In this document: piece after piece, positions 1-6,727 of the stretch
How the letters are laid out: every line of letters starts with the position of its first letter
Numbering within the stretch: position 1 is the first letter of the stretch
NCBI GenBank assembly: GCA_903911455.1
Contig: CAIWDQ010000368.1
Coordinates: 1 to 16,986 of the forward strand
Source: an uncultured bacterium
GTDB taxonomy: Bacteria > Bacteroidota > Bacteroidia > Bacteroidales > JACABE01
Direction: 5' to 3'
DNA: 16,986 nucleotides
The notes under the pieces: generated by a model
Database searches by the model: none
What the model was told of the DNA's origin: nothing
The model's input: only the letters and a program-made list of their open reading frames with translations
Translations under genes and position numbers: made by a program

Positions 1-83
1 CCCCTATTGTTTCCGGTTTAGTATTTATTTCGGCATTTATCTTTGTTGGCTTCTTGGTAAACCGACACAAAGTTTATGTTTAA
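1..83 (+). CDS. 3' end of a membrane protein gene (partial)
   Basis: In frame 3 the window opens inside a reading frame that encodes 26 residues and stops with TAA at 81-83. The residues form one hydrophobic stretch (IVSGLVFISAFIFVGFLV) followed by a short basic tail (NRHKVYV), as expected for the last transmembrane helix of an integral membrane protein. Base composition here is less AT-rich than the DNA that follows. The family cannot be named from so little; a transporter or other multi-pass protein is the simplest guess. Confidence 0.5.
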   Translation, partial: PIVSGLVFISAFIFVGFLVNRHKVYV

Positions 84-264
84 TAAAATTGACGAATACA
101 TTCAAAAGTTCTCAATCAAATTTGCTTTTTTAAGCAAATATAAACATATAATGTCGTTCAAGAAGTCTTTTAAAACTTTTCTAACAAAGCTATATTGCAT
201 TGTAATCAACATATTACATCACATAAACATTCAAAAAGCACGAAAAAGTCCACATTTATCACGT

Positions 265-516
265 GTGAGTTCACATTGCATCAAAGTGAGTTCACATTTG
301 ATCAATCTGAGTTCATATTGCATCAATGTGAGTTCAGTTTTGATTAATCTGCGTTCACATTGCATCAATCTGCGTTCACTTTTCATCAATCTGCGTTCAC
401 ATTTGAATAAACTGCGTTCAGATTGCATCAAACTGCGTTCACTTATAACAATTGTGAGTTCACCTATGATAAAAGTGAACTCACATTCACGCAAAGTGAA
501 CTCTCCCTTAATTATA
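265..516. repeat. Array of twelve 21-bp tandem repeats
   Basis: Twelve head-to-tail units of exactly 21 bp begin at 265, 286, 307, 328, 349, 370, 391, 412, 433, 454, 475 and 496. Each begins with a variant of GTGAGTTCAC or CTGCGTTCAC, followed by an A/T-rich half, in several units ATTGCATCAA. Units 1, 2 and 10 carry the dyad GTGA-GT-TCAC, unit 11 carries its reverse complement GTGAACTCAC, and middle units carry the CTGCG form. A degenerate unit may lie at 244-264. Because 21 is divisible by three, both strands stay open: the plus strand would encode Ser/Ile/Leu heptads and the minus strand Glu/Leu heptads. I treat the array as DNA structure rather than a gene. There is no spacer variation of the CRISPR kind. 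It ends 199 bp before the gene at 716. Confidence 0.93.
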
Positions 517-715
517 GTCTTTTTTCGTCTGATAAATCTCTATTTTCATATAAAATATAAGGAAGAATATCTAAATATTATACATACTTTGTATAAAGAT
601 GAGCATAAGTATTGGAGCGAACCAAACTATTTTTCATAAAATTTATACTCTTAATAGAAGGGTATAAAATTATTTATTAGTTCACATATTTCATAGAAAC
701 TGTAAAATTTTATAT
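517..715. other. AT-rich leader between the 21-bp array and the gene at 716
   Basis: No gene is supported here. A box resembling the Bacteroidota -7 element, but with one base fewer in the middle (TACTTTG, about 584-590), is the only promoter-like sequence I see. No terminator or long repeat is present. Confidence 0.4.
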
Positions 716-1336
716 ATGAAAAAGTTTTATTATAAAGTTTTACTGGATTTTGTTGGATTACCCTGGCAATTTTTAGTGCCTTTTGCTATGCGTGTTTCAA
801 TAATGTTTTTTGCAAATGCTTTGTTTACCGGATGTACTACTGTTACAAAAGTAGCTTTTGATGCTGCTGTATTGGATCTGCAAACAAAGGGAGCTTTAGA
901 CATTCATGGAAACTCGCTAACAAAAGCAGCAAGGGATGCAGCTTATGACCTTGTAATGGACATGATGCGTCAATTAGCTGACTACACTAATTTTGTAGCA
1001 AAAGGTGACATGGCAATAATCTTACACTCTGGGTTTAATTCAACTGTACCTCATTCTCATGGTGGTAGAGGTGGATTAGAAGCCAAAAACGGGGAAATAT
1101 CCGGAGATGTAAAATTGTCGTGGGGCAAAATTCCTAATGCTCGTTCTTATATCGTTCGCTATTGCTTGAACGAAGACGATCAAAGGGAAAATTTTGTAAC
1201 CGAAGGCGGAAAGGGAACAACAGGTGCAGTATTACATGGACTAGTAAAAGGGAAGGAATATATGTTCTACATGTGTGCAGTATATTCTGACCATCAGGGC
1301 GCTTTCTGCGATCCTGTGTTTTTGGTAATTATGTAA
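716..1336 (+). CDS. Helical + fibronectin type III-like protein (Bacteroidota family)
   Basis: This is a 206-residue protein of a type I recognise from many Bacteroidota: an N-terminal region of about 110 residues that is mostly helical, containing FDAAVLDLQTKG (about 48-59) and QLADYTNFVAKGDMAIILHSGF (about 86-107), then a linker rich in Gly/His and a C-terminal fibronectin type III-like beta domain (GDVKLSWGKIPNARSYIVRY, then GLVKGKEYMFYMCAVY). Residues 20-41 are rather hydrophobic, but they align with the start of the helical domain in family members, so I do not call a signal peptide. The function of the family is not known to me. The gene stands alone, preceded by the 21-bp array and followed by a strong hairpin terminator. 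ATG at 716 is the only sensible start. Confidence 0.75.
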   Translation: MKKFYYKVLLDFVGLPWQFLVPFAMRVSIMFFANALFTGCTTVTKVAFDAAVLDLQTKGALDIHGNSLTKAARDAAYDLVMDMMRQLADYTNFVAKGDMAIILHSGFNSTVPHSHGGRGGLEAKNGEISGDVKLSWGKIPNARSYIVRYCLNEDDQRENFVTEGGKGTTGAVLHGLVKGKEYMFYMCAVYSDHQGAFCDPVFLVIM

Positions 1337-1388
1337 ACAACCTGAATTTATAAATTTAACGTCACTCCAATACCTTAAAAGAAAAGAG

Positions 1389-1424
1389 CCTTAAGTGCCC
1401 TTGAGTACTTAAAGTGCCTTAAGT
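1389..1424. repeat. 9-bp-type CTTAAGT repeat cluster (copy 1)
   Basis: Four loosely spaced copies (8-10 bp apart) of CTTRAGT-like words follow the gene at 716. The words match the ACTTAAAGT/ACTCTAAGT units found around the rsmG gene. Confidence 0.6.
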
Positions 1425-1433
1425 TCAAAAAGA

Positions 1434-1475
1434 AAGAGCCGTTATCATTTGTTTGATAACGGCTCTTCTTTTTTA
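1434..1475. terminator. Bidirectional hairpin terminator
   Basis: AAGAGCCGTTATCA (1434-1447) pairs perfectly with TGATAACGGCTCTT (1454-1467) around a 6-nt loop. On the plus strand it is followed by CTTCTTTTTT, ending the gene at 716; on the minus strand it is followed by TCTTTTT, ending the convergent gene 1486-2172. Confidence 0.88.
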
Positions 1476-1485
1476 TATATCTTTT

Positions 1486-2172
1486 CTATTTTATAGTAAT
1501 AAATCTAATTTTCGACATCCCACAAATATCACAAACTCCAGGGACATTCGAAAGAGTATAAATGTTTCCACATTTCGAACAGATAAAATACTCAGTCGCT
1601 ACACCTGAATAATCTTTGGAGTTTAAAGCTGATAAAGCATTCTGGAAAAAGTTAAGACGCTTGGCTCTTATCTCCGATGCACTACCAAAAGCAGTTACTG
1701 CAACTGTAACATTTTCATCTCTGGCATCAGTTTCATAACTATCATAAGTAAGATCATCATTTGAAATAGCATCATTTACATAATTATTAAAGTTAGGATT
1801 TGAGCTGTCAATAATTGGATTTGTGAATGCATCAGGACTATCGCCCAGATTATAGATAATGGTTGTAAAACCTGCAGAAAGGATACTGTCGGATACTGAA
1901 ACTGCTTTAAATAAAACAGCAATACCAGATGCAAGATTGCCTCTGAAACTAGAAAGTAGTAAACTAGAATAGCTGGAATATTTAATGCTATTCGTTTTCT
2001 CACCTTTTATCGAAACTTTTAAATTAGCTTTCGTTTTAGGTGGTGCAGTATTTAATCTTAATGATTCGGAAAAAACATTTATAAAAACAAATGTACAAAT
2101 AATAATTACAATTATTAGAAATGTAACTCTTAATTTTTGAGTTACTAAAGAAGGGAAATTTATTAATTTCAT
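1486..2172 (-). CDS. Membrane-anchored rubrerythrin-like protein with degenerate diiron site
   Basis: A 228-residue protein. Residues 15-33 form one hydrophobic segment (export signal or anchor). Residues 50-110 align with the first half of rubrerythrin: NLKVSIKGEKT matches the NLKxAIxGEtT motif, followed by KYSSYSS and IAVLFKA. Residues 134-183 match the second half (NDAIS..., FFQNALSAL), and residues 193-226 are a rubredoxin-like knuckle with Cys198, Cys201, Cys214 and Cys217. Rubrerythrins bind two irons through Glu and ExxH motifs and reduce peroxide. Here Glu58 is kept, but the first ExxH reads Asp95/Leu98 and the second reads Arg169/Arg172, so the diiron centre is probably absent or much altered. 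The single Fe(Cys)4 or Zn site looks intact. It could be a redox relay, a structural relic or a gene in decay; the frame is intact. Family assignment is firm, activity is not. Confidence 0.75.
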   Translation of the reverse strand: MKLINFPSLVTQKLRVTFLIIVIIICTFVFINVFSESLRLNTAPPKTKANLKVSIKGEKTNSIKYSSYSSLLLSSFRGNLASGIAVLFKAVSVSDSILSAGFTTIIYNLGDSPDAFTNPIIDSSNPNFNNYVNDAISNDDLTYDSYETDARDENVTVAVTAFGSASEIRAKRLNFFQNALSALNSKDYSGVATEYFICSKCGNIYTLSNVPGVCDICGMSKIRFITIK

Positions 2173-2298
2173 TTTTTTATTATTAATTAAAAATTGAGTG
2201 ATTATTTCACAATTATCCTCAAAAGTTAATTAATAGCAATCCTTATAAACTGTTATTATAAAATAAAGTTCAAATAATACTTTTTATAATTAAAAAAG

Positions 2299-2332
2299 AA
2301 GAGCCGTTATCAAACTAATGATAACGGCTCTT
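2299..2332 (-). terminator. Hairpin terminator of the gene at 2423-3364
   Basis: AAGAGCCGTTATCA (2299-2312) pairs with TGATAACGGCTCTT (2319-2332), loop of 6 nt. Read on the minus strand the stem is followed by a run of T (complement of the A-run 2292-2297). The stem is base-for-base the same as the one at 1434-1467. Confidence 0.85.
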
Positions 2333-2346
2333 TGAACCCCAACTAA

Positions 2347-2365
2347 CCTCCCCTAAAAGGGGAGG
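2347..2365. repeat. CCTCCCCT/AGGGGAGG intergenic hairpin (copy 1)
   Basis: CCTCCCCT (2347-2354) pairs with AGGGGAGG (2358-2365) around a 3-nt loop, preceded by AACCCCAACTAA. A second copy in opposite orientation lies at 13903-13921. This resembles short extragenic palindromes that I associate with Bacteroidota genomes. Confidence 0.7.
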
Positions 2366-2422
2366 GAGTAAGATAGGTAATTTTTAATATTCTTAATTTT
2401 TAATTCTTAATTCTTAATTGTC

Positions 2423-3364
2423 TTATCGGTTAACGTACAGTTTGTATGTCCCAACTTTACTATCAGTAATAACTTTTACGATATAAGTAGCCGAAGGCAA
2501 ATTTGCGTCAAGAGTGGTAGTTTCTTTTGTGTTTATTGATTTATTAGCAATTTCTTGTCCTAATAAGTTGTAAACTACAACTTGTTTTACAATAGCATTA
2601 GAATTGTTTTTAATAACAATAGTGTTGTTTGAATTGTAAACATTAATGTTTTCGATGGCATTGGCTTCGTTGATACCTACTATTTCGTTAACAATAGTAC
2701 CGATCCAAACAGGTGAATTAAAACCAACAAAGCTTTTATAATAATGAAAAGCACTATTGTAATAAAACAAAGATAAAGAATCAGCACCAGATGAACAATA
2801 TTGAGATGTAGTATAAATACCAATAGTGTCGTTGGCATTAGTAGGCAACAATACAGTAGCAAAGAAATTACCTGTTATTGAAACAGGATTTGTAAAAGTA
2901 AATTTACAAGTTGTCCCCGAACCAGAAGTAAATTGCGACATAGGAACAGCAGTAGAAGTTCCTAGAAGTGTACCAGGAGTGTTATTATTAGAACTGTAGA
3001 TTTTTAAAGCACAGGTGCCAGTTCCGGCAGTGCCTTTATAATATACTAATGCTAAAGCTCCTGTAACGCTACCGGCACCAGTATGATTTACACGTGTACC
3101 AATTTCTTTAAAACCATAAGCATTATTTCCTGTTACCAACGTTCCATTGCTAAAGATATACAATAGCGAGGAGTCACCACAAAGATTTGTAGTCATAATT
3201 GGTTTAGGCCAAATGGTGTCGGTAAGGTTTCTTGATGGACCTTCTGAATGAGTTAACTTACTTGTATAGCTCGAAACCATCGAAAGGTTCTCAGTATTAA
3301 ATTGTGCAAAAGCACCAAAACTAAACCCTAAGGCAATTACTAAAAATAGAAATATTCTTTTCAT
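2423..3364 (-). CDS. Secreted protein with T9SS type A sorting domain
   Basis: A 313-residue protein with a clear Sec signal peptide (residues 1-20, cleavage after AFA). The body (about 25-230) is rich in Thr, Ser, Asn and Gly and looks like beta structure: residues 95-180 (VTGALALVYYKGT, LKIYSSNNNTPGTLLG, FFATVLLP) resemble a jelly-roll fold. I cannot assign an activity. Residues 239-313 form a C-terminal sorting domain of the type IX secretion system (INVYNSNNTIVI, QVVVYNLLGQEI, LPSATYIVKVITDSKVG, KLYVNR), used for export across the outer membrane. It is a single-gene unit with its own terminator and a TACTTTTG box upstream. Confidence 0.85.
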   Translation of the reverse strand: MKRIFLFLVIALGFSFGAFAQFNTENLSMVSSYTSKLTHSEGPSRNLTDTIWPKPIMTTNLCGDSSLLYIFSNGTLVTGNNAYGFKEIGTRVNHTGAGSVTGALALVYYKGTAGTGTCALKIYSSNNNTPGTLLGTSTAVPMSQFTSGSGTTCKFTFTNPVSITGNFFATVLLPTNANDTIGIYTTSQYCSSGADSLSLFYYNSAFHYYKSFVGFNSPVWIGTIVNEIVGINEANAIENINVYNSNNTIVIKNNSNAIVKQVVVYNLLGQEIANKSINTKETTTLDANLPSATYIVKVITDSKVGTYKLYVNR

Positions 3365-3392
3365 ATTATTTTATTTTAAATTATTAATAATG

Positions 3393-3400
3393 CAAAAGTA
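3393..3400 (-). promoter_or_regulatory. Candidate -7 box (TACTTTTG) of the T9SS cargo gene
   Basis: On the minus strand TACTTTTG fits the Bacteroidota primary sigma factor consensus TAnnTTTG and lies 28 nt upstream of the ATG at 3364. No convincing -33 TTTG is seen at the usual distance. Confidence 0.5.
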
Positions 3401-3490
3401 TAGAAATATTATTGGATATACTGTTAAATTAAATTAAAAATCAATAATATCGGATAAATACTTCCTGAATAAGCAAAATATATAACTTTT

Positions 3491-4687
3491 TTAATCAACG
3501 TACAGCACCAATCCCTTCAGGTAATCACCTTCGGGATGGTAAATGCTTATTGGATGATCAGGTCCTTGCGAAAGCTGATGTAGAATCTTAATCCTGCGAC
3601 CTGTAGCTGCGGCCGCCGAAAAGACCATCGTCTTGAAATCTTCTTTAGAAATAGCCTGCGAACAGGAGAACGTGAAGATAATACCGCCTTTCTTTATATT
3701 GTAAAAGGCTTTATTATTGATATTTTTATAACCTTTCAGTCCTTTATCCTTACTTTGCAAGTGTTTTGAAAAGGCCGGGGGGTCAAGGACTATAACATCA
3801 TAAACATCCTTCTGCAAAGCATCCAAAAAATCAAAAGCATCAGTAGCAAATGCTTCATGGTTGACTTTGTTTTTAAAGTTGAGTTCAATATTTTTATTAG
3901 TAAGATCAATAGCTTTCTGCGAACTATCGACACTATGTACAAGCTTGGCACCTCCTTTTAAAGCAGCTACCGAAAAACCACCGGTATAGCAGAACATATT
4001 CAAAACATTGGCATCTTTACTATAGATTTCAAGCAATTTACGGTTGTCGCGCTGATCAATAAAGAAGCCGGTCTTTTGTCCTTCCACAACATCTACAAAA
4101 TACTTATTACCATACTCTAAAATTATGTTTTCAGGTATGTTTTTTTTGTAAAGAAACTCATCTTTTGAAGATACTTTAGCACTGCGAGGCAAGGTAGAAC
4201 TGCTTTTATTATAAACAGCCTCCAGTTTATCGCCCATCACATCAATCAAAATCTCTGTAAAGAGTTCTTTTAAAAGGTACATGCCAAACGAATGGAACTG
4301 CATCACCACAATACCGTCGTAATAATCTACAATCAGTCCCGGCATTTCGTCGCCTTCGCCATGCACAATTCTGTAAGCATTAGTTTGTTTATTATCAAGT
4401 AAACCTATACGCTTACGCAGATCAATAGCATCAACAAATTTATCTTTCCAGAACTCCTTATTTATATCTTTTTTGATAAAAGAAATGATACGGACCACAA
4501 TACTGCCCTCGTCCTGGTAATGACCACTTGCCAGATAGTTTTTATCAGCATCGTACACTTCAACAACATCACCATCATTTAATTCGCCTGTAACACCAAG
4601 CACCGCACCCGAAAACACCCAGGGATGAAAGCGTTGCACCGACTTATCTTTGCCCGGTTTTAAAATAATCTTAGTATAATCACTCAT
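3491..4687 (-). CDS. rlmI: RlmI-like 23S rRNA (cytosine-C5) methyltransferase
   Basis: This 398-residue protein matches the length of E. coli RlmI (YccW), which methylates C1962 of 23S rRNA using S-adenosylmethionine. Residues 1-75 form a PUA RNA-binding domain (KPGKDKSVQRFHPWVFSGAV). The middle holds the family signature GEGDEMPGLIVDYY (110-123). The Rossmann-type catalytic domain follows: GQKTGFFIDQRDNR (203-216), motif I NMFCYTGGFS (230-239), VLDPPAFSKH (300-309), and SCS (341-343), which carries the cysteine in the position expected for the catalytic nucleophile. The C-terminus HPEGDYLKGLVLYV is also typical. All key motifs are present. The gene reads toward the T9SS cargo gene and lies 81 bp downstream of rsmG, so the two rRNA methyltransferases may be co-transcribed. 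The exact target base is inferred from the family; paralogs exist. Confidence 0.85.
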   Translation of the reverse strand: MSDYTKIILKPGKDKSVQRFHPWVFSGAVLGVTGELNDGDVVEVYDADKNYLASGHYQDEGSIVVRIISFIKKDINKEFWKDKFVDAIDLRKRIGLLDNKQTNAYRIVHGEGDEMPGLIVDYYDGIVVMQFHSFGMYLLKELFTEILIDVMGDKLEAVYNKSSSTLPRSAKVSSKDEFLYKKNIPENIILEYGNKYFVDVVEGQKTGFFIDQRDNRKLLEIYSKDANVLNMFCYTGGFSVAALKGGAKLVHSVDSSQKAIDLTNKNIELNFKNKVNHEAFATDAFDFLDALQKDVYDVIVLDPPAFSKHLQSKDKGLKGYKNINNKAFYNIKKGGIIFTFSCSQAISKEDFKTMVFSAAAATGRRIKILHQLSQGPDHPISIYHPEGDYLKGLVLYVD

Positions 4688-4715
4688 ATATTTATATATT
4701 GTATTGTATTTTTCA

Positions 4716-4760
4716 ACTCTAAGTACTCTAAGTACTCAAGGCACTCTAAGTACTTCTTTA
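4716..4760. repeat. 9-bp tandem repeats ACTCTAAGT (copy 2)
   Basis: Five in-register 9-bp units start at 4716, 4725, 4734, 4743 and 4752 (ACTCTAAGT, ACTCTAAGT, ACTCAAGGC, ACTCTAAGT, then a diverged unit). They fill the gap between rsmG and the rlmI-like gene and are inverted relative to the cluster at 5413-5448. Confidence 0.85.
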
Positions 4761-4784
4761 AGTTTCTACTAAAGAAACTTAAAG
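4756..4784. other. Perfect 12-bp hairpin over the rsmG stop codon
   Basis: CTTTAAGTTTCT (4756-4767) is the exact reverse complement of AGAAACTTAAAG (4773-4784) with a 5-nt loop ACTAA. The rsmG stop codon (TAG on the minus strand, 4771-4769) lies in the loop, and the last codons form one arm. No T-run follows on the minus strand, so it is not a standard intrinsic terminator. Confidence 0.8.
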
Positions 4785-5395
4785 ATATGTATCACTTTCT
4801 TTTCAACGAAGAATTCTTCGTCATAATAATCACTAATTTCAAACACATCACTTCTTTTCTTAAAAGGCTTCAACTCTTCACTCAGATCACCACCTTTAAG
4901 ATAGAGAATACCGTTCTGTAGTGTGTTGTTATTCTTGATAGAAATCTTAGAATTGACCCAATTATAGAACTCAGGCAAAGAAGTAACCGCCCTGCTTACT
5001 ATAAAATCGTAACGAGTCTTCAATTCTTCTGCACGAGCCTTTTCGGCAATAACATTCTTTAAGCCCAGAGCTTCTGCAACAGCATTCACCACAGTGATCT
5101 TCTTACCAATAGAATCAACCAGATGAAACGAACATTCGGGAAACAAGATAGCAAGTGGGATTCCCGGGAAGCCACCACCAGTGCCAACATCCAATATTCT
5201 GGTGCCGGCTTTAAACTGAATTACCTTGGCAATAGCCAGCGAGTGCAACACATGATGCTCATAAAGATGTTCAATATCCTTACGGGAAATCACATTAATC
5301 TTGTTGTTCCAGTCGGTATATAAAGGCAATAGCTGCTCAAAAAGCTTAAGCTGTTGCTCATTAAGATCGGGAAAATATTTAGTTAGTATCTGCAT
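4769..5395 (-). CDS. rsmG: RsmG (GidB), 16S rRNA m7G527 methyltransferase
   Basis: RsmG methylates N7 of G527 in the 530 loop of 16S rRNA; its loss gives low-level streptomycin resistance in several bacteria. At 208 residues it has the normal length. Motifs seen: NVISRKD (34-40), HVLHSLA (48-54), the SAM-binding loop ILDVGTGGGFPGIPLAI (67-83), HLVDS (91-95) for the acidic residue that holds the ribose, ARAEE (120-124), SRAVTSL (134-140) and YLKGG (165-169). No key residue is missing. It lies upstream of the rlmI-like gene on the same strand, and both flanks carry 9-bp tandem repeats. Its stop codon sits in a hairpin loop. The ATG at 5395 gives the standard N-terminus. Confidence 0.93.
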   Translation of the reverse strand: MQILTKYFPDLNEQQLKLFEQLLPLYTDWNNKINVISRKDIEHLYEHHVLHSLAIAKVIQFKAGTRILDVGTGGGFPGIPLAILFPECSFHLVDSIGKKITVVNAVAEALGLKNVIAEKARAEELKTRYDFIVSRAVTSLPEFYNWVNSKISIKNNNTLQNGILYLKGGDLSEELKPFKKRSDVFEISDYYDEEFFVEKKVIHIFKFL

Positions 5396-5412
5396 AATAT
5401 AAAACTATAAGA

Positions 5413-5448
5413 AGTACTTAGAATACTTAGAGTACTTGGAGTACTTAA
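5413..5448. repeat. 9-bp tandem repeats AGTACTTAG (copy 3)
   Basis: Four 9-bp units start at 5413, 5422, 5431 and 5440 just upstream of rsmG. With the inverted cluster at 5488-5528 they make an imperfect palindrome with arms of about 40 bp and a spacer of about 35 bp. Confidence 0.85.
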
Positions 5449-5487
5449 AGTTGAAAATATACTTCAATTCTTAATTCATAACAAAAA

Positions 5488-5532
5488 ACTCAAGGTACTC
5501 TAAGTACTTTAAGTACTTAAGGCACTCCAAAC
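5488..5532. repeat. 9-bp tandem repeats ACTCTAAGT (copy 4, inverted)
   Basis: Five 9-bp units start at 5488, 5497, 5506, 5515 and 5524 (ACTCAAGGT, ACTCTAAGT, ACTTTAAGT, ACTTAAGGC, ACTCCAAAC). They are inverted relative to copy 3 and in the same orientation as copy 2. Confidence 0.85.
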
Positions 5533-5595
5533 ATATAAACATCATTTTGTGCATAAAGATTTCCTGCTTCATGTTAAAAATGATTTACAAAAATA

Positions 5596-5603
5596 TACTT
5601 TTG
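5596..5603 (+). promoter_or_regulatory. Candidate -7 box (TACTTTTG) of the glucosaminidase gene
   Basis: TACTTTTG lies 47 nt before the ATG at 5651 and fits TAnnTTTG. A -33 element at the right spacing is not obvious. Confidence 0.5.
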
Positions 5604-5650
5604 TTCCCAATAAATAGCAAATTAATTTAGATTAATTATACAACATCAAC

Positions 5651-6628
5651 ATGAAACTGCTCAGAGGCTGCATATTGCTCATCCTTTTTTTTATTTTGAA
5701 CAACAGTTTTGCTCAGGATGAACGCAAACTCATCACTGTAAAGGAATATATCGATCTTTATAAGGATATCGCTATAAAAGAGATGAATGTATATCGTATT
5801 CCTGCCAGCATTACCTTAGCTCAGGGCTTGCTCGAATCAAATACCGGCAACAGTGATCTTGCAGTTAAAGCAAACAATCACTTTGGGATTAAGTGCCACA
5901 AAGAATGGACAGGGGAGACCTATATTAAAGATGATGATACTAAAGATGAATGCTTCAGGGTATATAAAACAGCCGAAGAATCTTTTAAAGATCACTCCAA
6001 TTTTCTGAGAACACGCTCAAGATATGCCACTTTATTCTATCTTAAGATAACAGATTACAAGGCTTGGGCCGAAGGATTGAAGGCTGCAGGTTATGCTACC
6101 AACCCCAGGTATCCTCAGCAGTTGATCAAACTAATTGAAGACAATTGCTTGTATGAATATGATAGCGGTTATCAAAAACAAGAGATTGTAGTTAACCAAA
6201 TTCCGGAAAAAGCTTTAGTAACTTTTAAGGTTTCAGACGATGATGACGAGGATTTTAAATCAATAAGTATCGAAGGGAACAATCGTAGAGTGTATCTTAA
6301 CAATGAGTTAAGATTTACTTTCGTGAAAGAGGATGACAGTTTTCAAAAGATAGCTGATGATTTGGAAATGACGACAGGTCAATTGTATCGTTACAATGAT
6401 TTCCCTCAAGATTATAAGCTGAAAACAGGGGAGAAGGTCTATCTTGAATCTAAACGCAGAAAAGGCTTCGCTGAATTCCATATTGTTCAGAAAGGGGAGA
6501 CAATGCTTGGAATATCACAGTTGTATGGTATGAAACTTAAGCAGCTTTATAAGAAAAACAGATTGAAACCTGGAGCAATAATTAAAGTAGGACAAAAACT
6601 GTGGTTAAGAAAGAAGAAACCAGAGTAG
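5651..6628 (+). CDS. Exported glucosaminidase-family cell-wall hydrolase with LysM
   Basis: A 325-residue protein with a signal peptide (1-21, ending NSFAQ). Residues 36-165 form a mannosyl-glycoprotein endo-beta-N-acetylglucosaminidase-like domain (Pfam 'Glucosaminidase', FlgJ C-terminal type): PASITLAQGLLESNTG with the likely catalytic Glu62, then NNHFGIKCH, the substrate-groove stretch around RVYKTAEESFKDHSNFL, and GYATNPRYPQQLI (147-159). These enzymes cut N-acetylglucosaminyl bonds in peptidoglycan glycan strands. Residues 221-266 resemble a degenerate LysM, and 276-319 (FHIVQKGETMLGISQLYGM) form a good LysM peptidoglycan-binding motif. It acts in the periplasm, probably in cell-wall turnover or separation. 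The domain order is common in Bacteroidota. It is divergent from rsmG and transcribed alone. Confidence 0.88.
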   Translation: MKLLRGCILLILFFILNNSFAQDERKLITVKEYIDLYKDIAIKEMNVYRIPASITLAQGLLESNTGNSDLAVKANNHFGIKCHKEWTGETYIKDDDTKDECFRVYKTAEESFKDHSNFLRTRSRYATLFYLKITDYKAWAEGLKAAGYATNPRYPQQLIKLIEDNCLYEYDSGYQKQEIVVNQIPEKALVTFKVSDDDDEDFKSISIEGNNRRVYLNNELRFTFVKEDDSFQKIADDLEMTTGQLYRYNDFPQDYKLKTGEKVYLESKRRKGFAEFHIVQKGETMLGISQLYGMKLKQLYKKNRLKPGAIIKVGQKLWLRKKKPE

Positions 6629-6632
6629 GAGT

Positions 6633-6697
6633 AGTGCCTTCCGTGCCTACCGGCAGGCAGGGAGTATTTAGGGTACTTGGAGTACTTAGAGTTTTGG
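6633..6697. repeat. Palindrome plus 9-bp repeats (copy 5)
   Basis: A GC-rich near-palindrome TGCCTACCGGCAGGCA (6644-6659) is followed by 9-bp units GGAGTATTT, AGGGTACTT, GGAGTACTT and AGAGTTTTG from 6661. The hairpin may end transcription of the glucosaminidase gene. The 9-bp words match the clusters around rsmG. Confidence 0.65.
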
Positions 6698-6727
6698 GAA
6701 GAAAAGAACTATGATGAAGTTATAAGT

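Noticed and set aside
231..494. Minus-strand frame through the array with a Glu/Leu heptad pattern like a coiled coil
   Set aside because: The heptads are imposed by the 21-bp DNA period; there is no promoter or neighbour evidence, and the first and last residues do not fit a natural domain.
265..516. CRISPR array
   Set aside because: There are no unique spacers; units are contiguous and 21 bp long, and no cas gene is near.
265..516. Plasmid iterons
   Set aside because: Unit length fits iterons, but no Rep protein, partition gene or other plasmid gene is seen, and the window is otherwise chromosomal in content.
76..639. A 187-codon plus-strand frame with Ser/Ile/Leu heptads
   Set aside because: It overlaps the end of the upstream gene, its repeats come from the 21-bp array whose length is a multiple of three, and the rest is Lys/Ile/Phe-rich as expected by chance in AT-rich DNA.
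716..1336. Lipoprotein with LFTGC as lipobox
   Set aside because: The residue at -3 is Phe, the hydrophobic stretch is interrupted by Arg, and the segment aligns with the start of the helical domain in the family.
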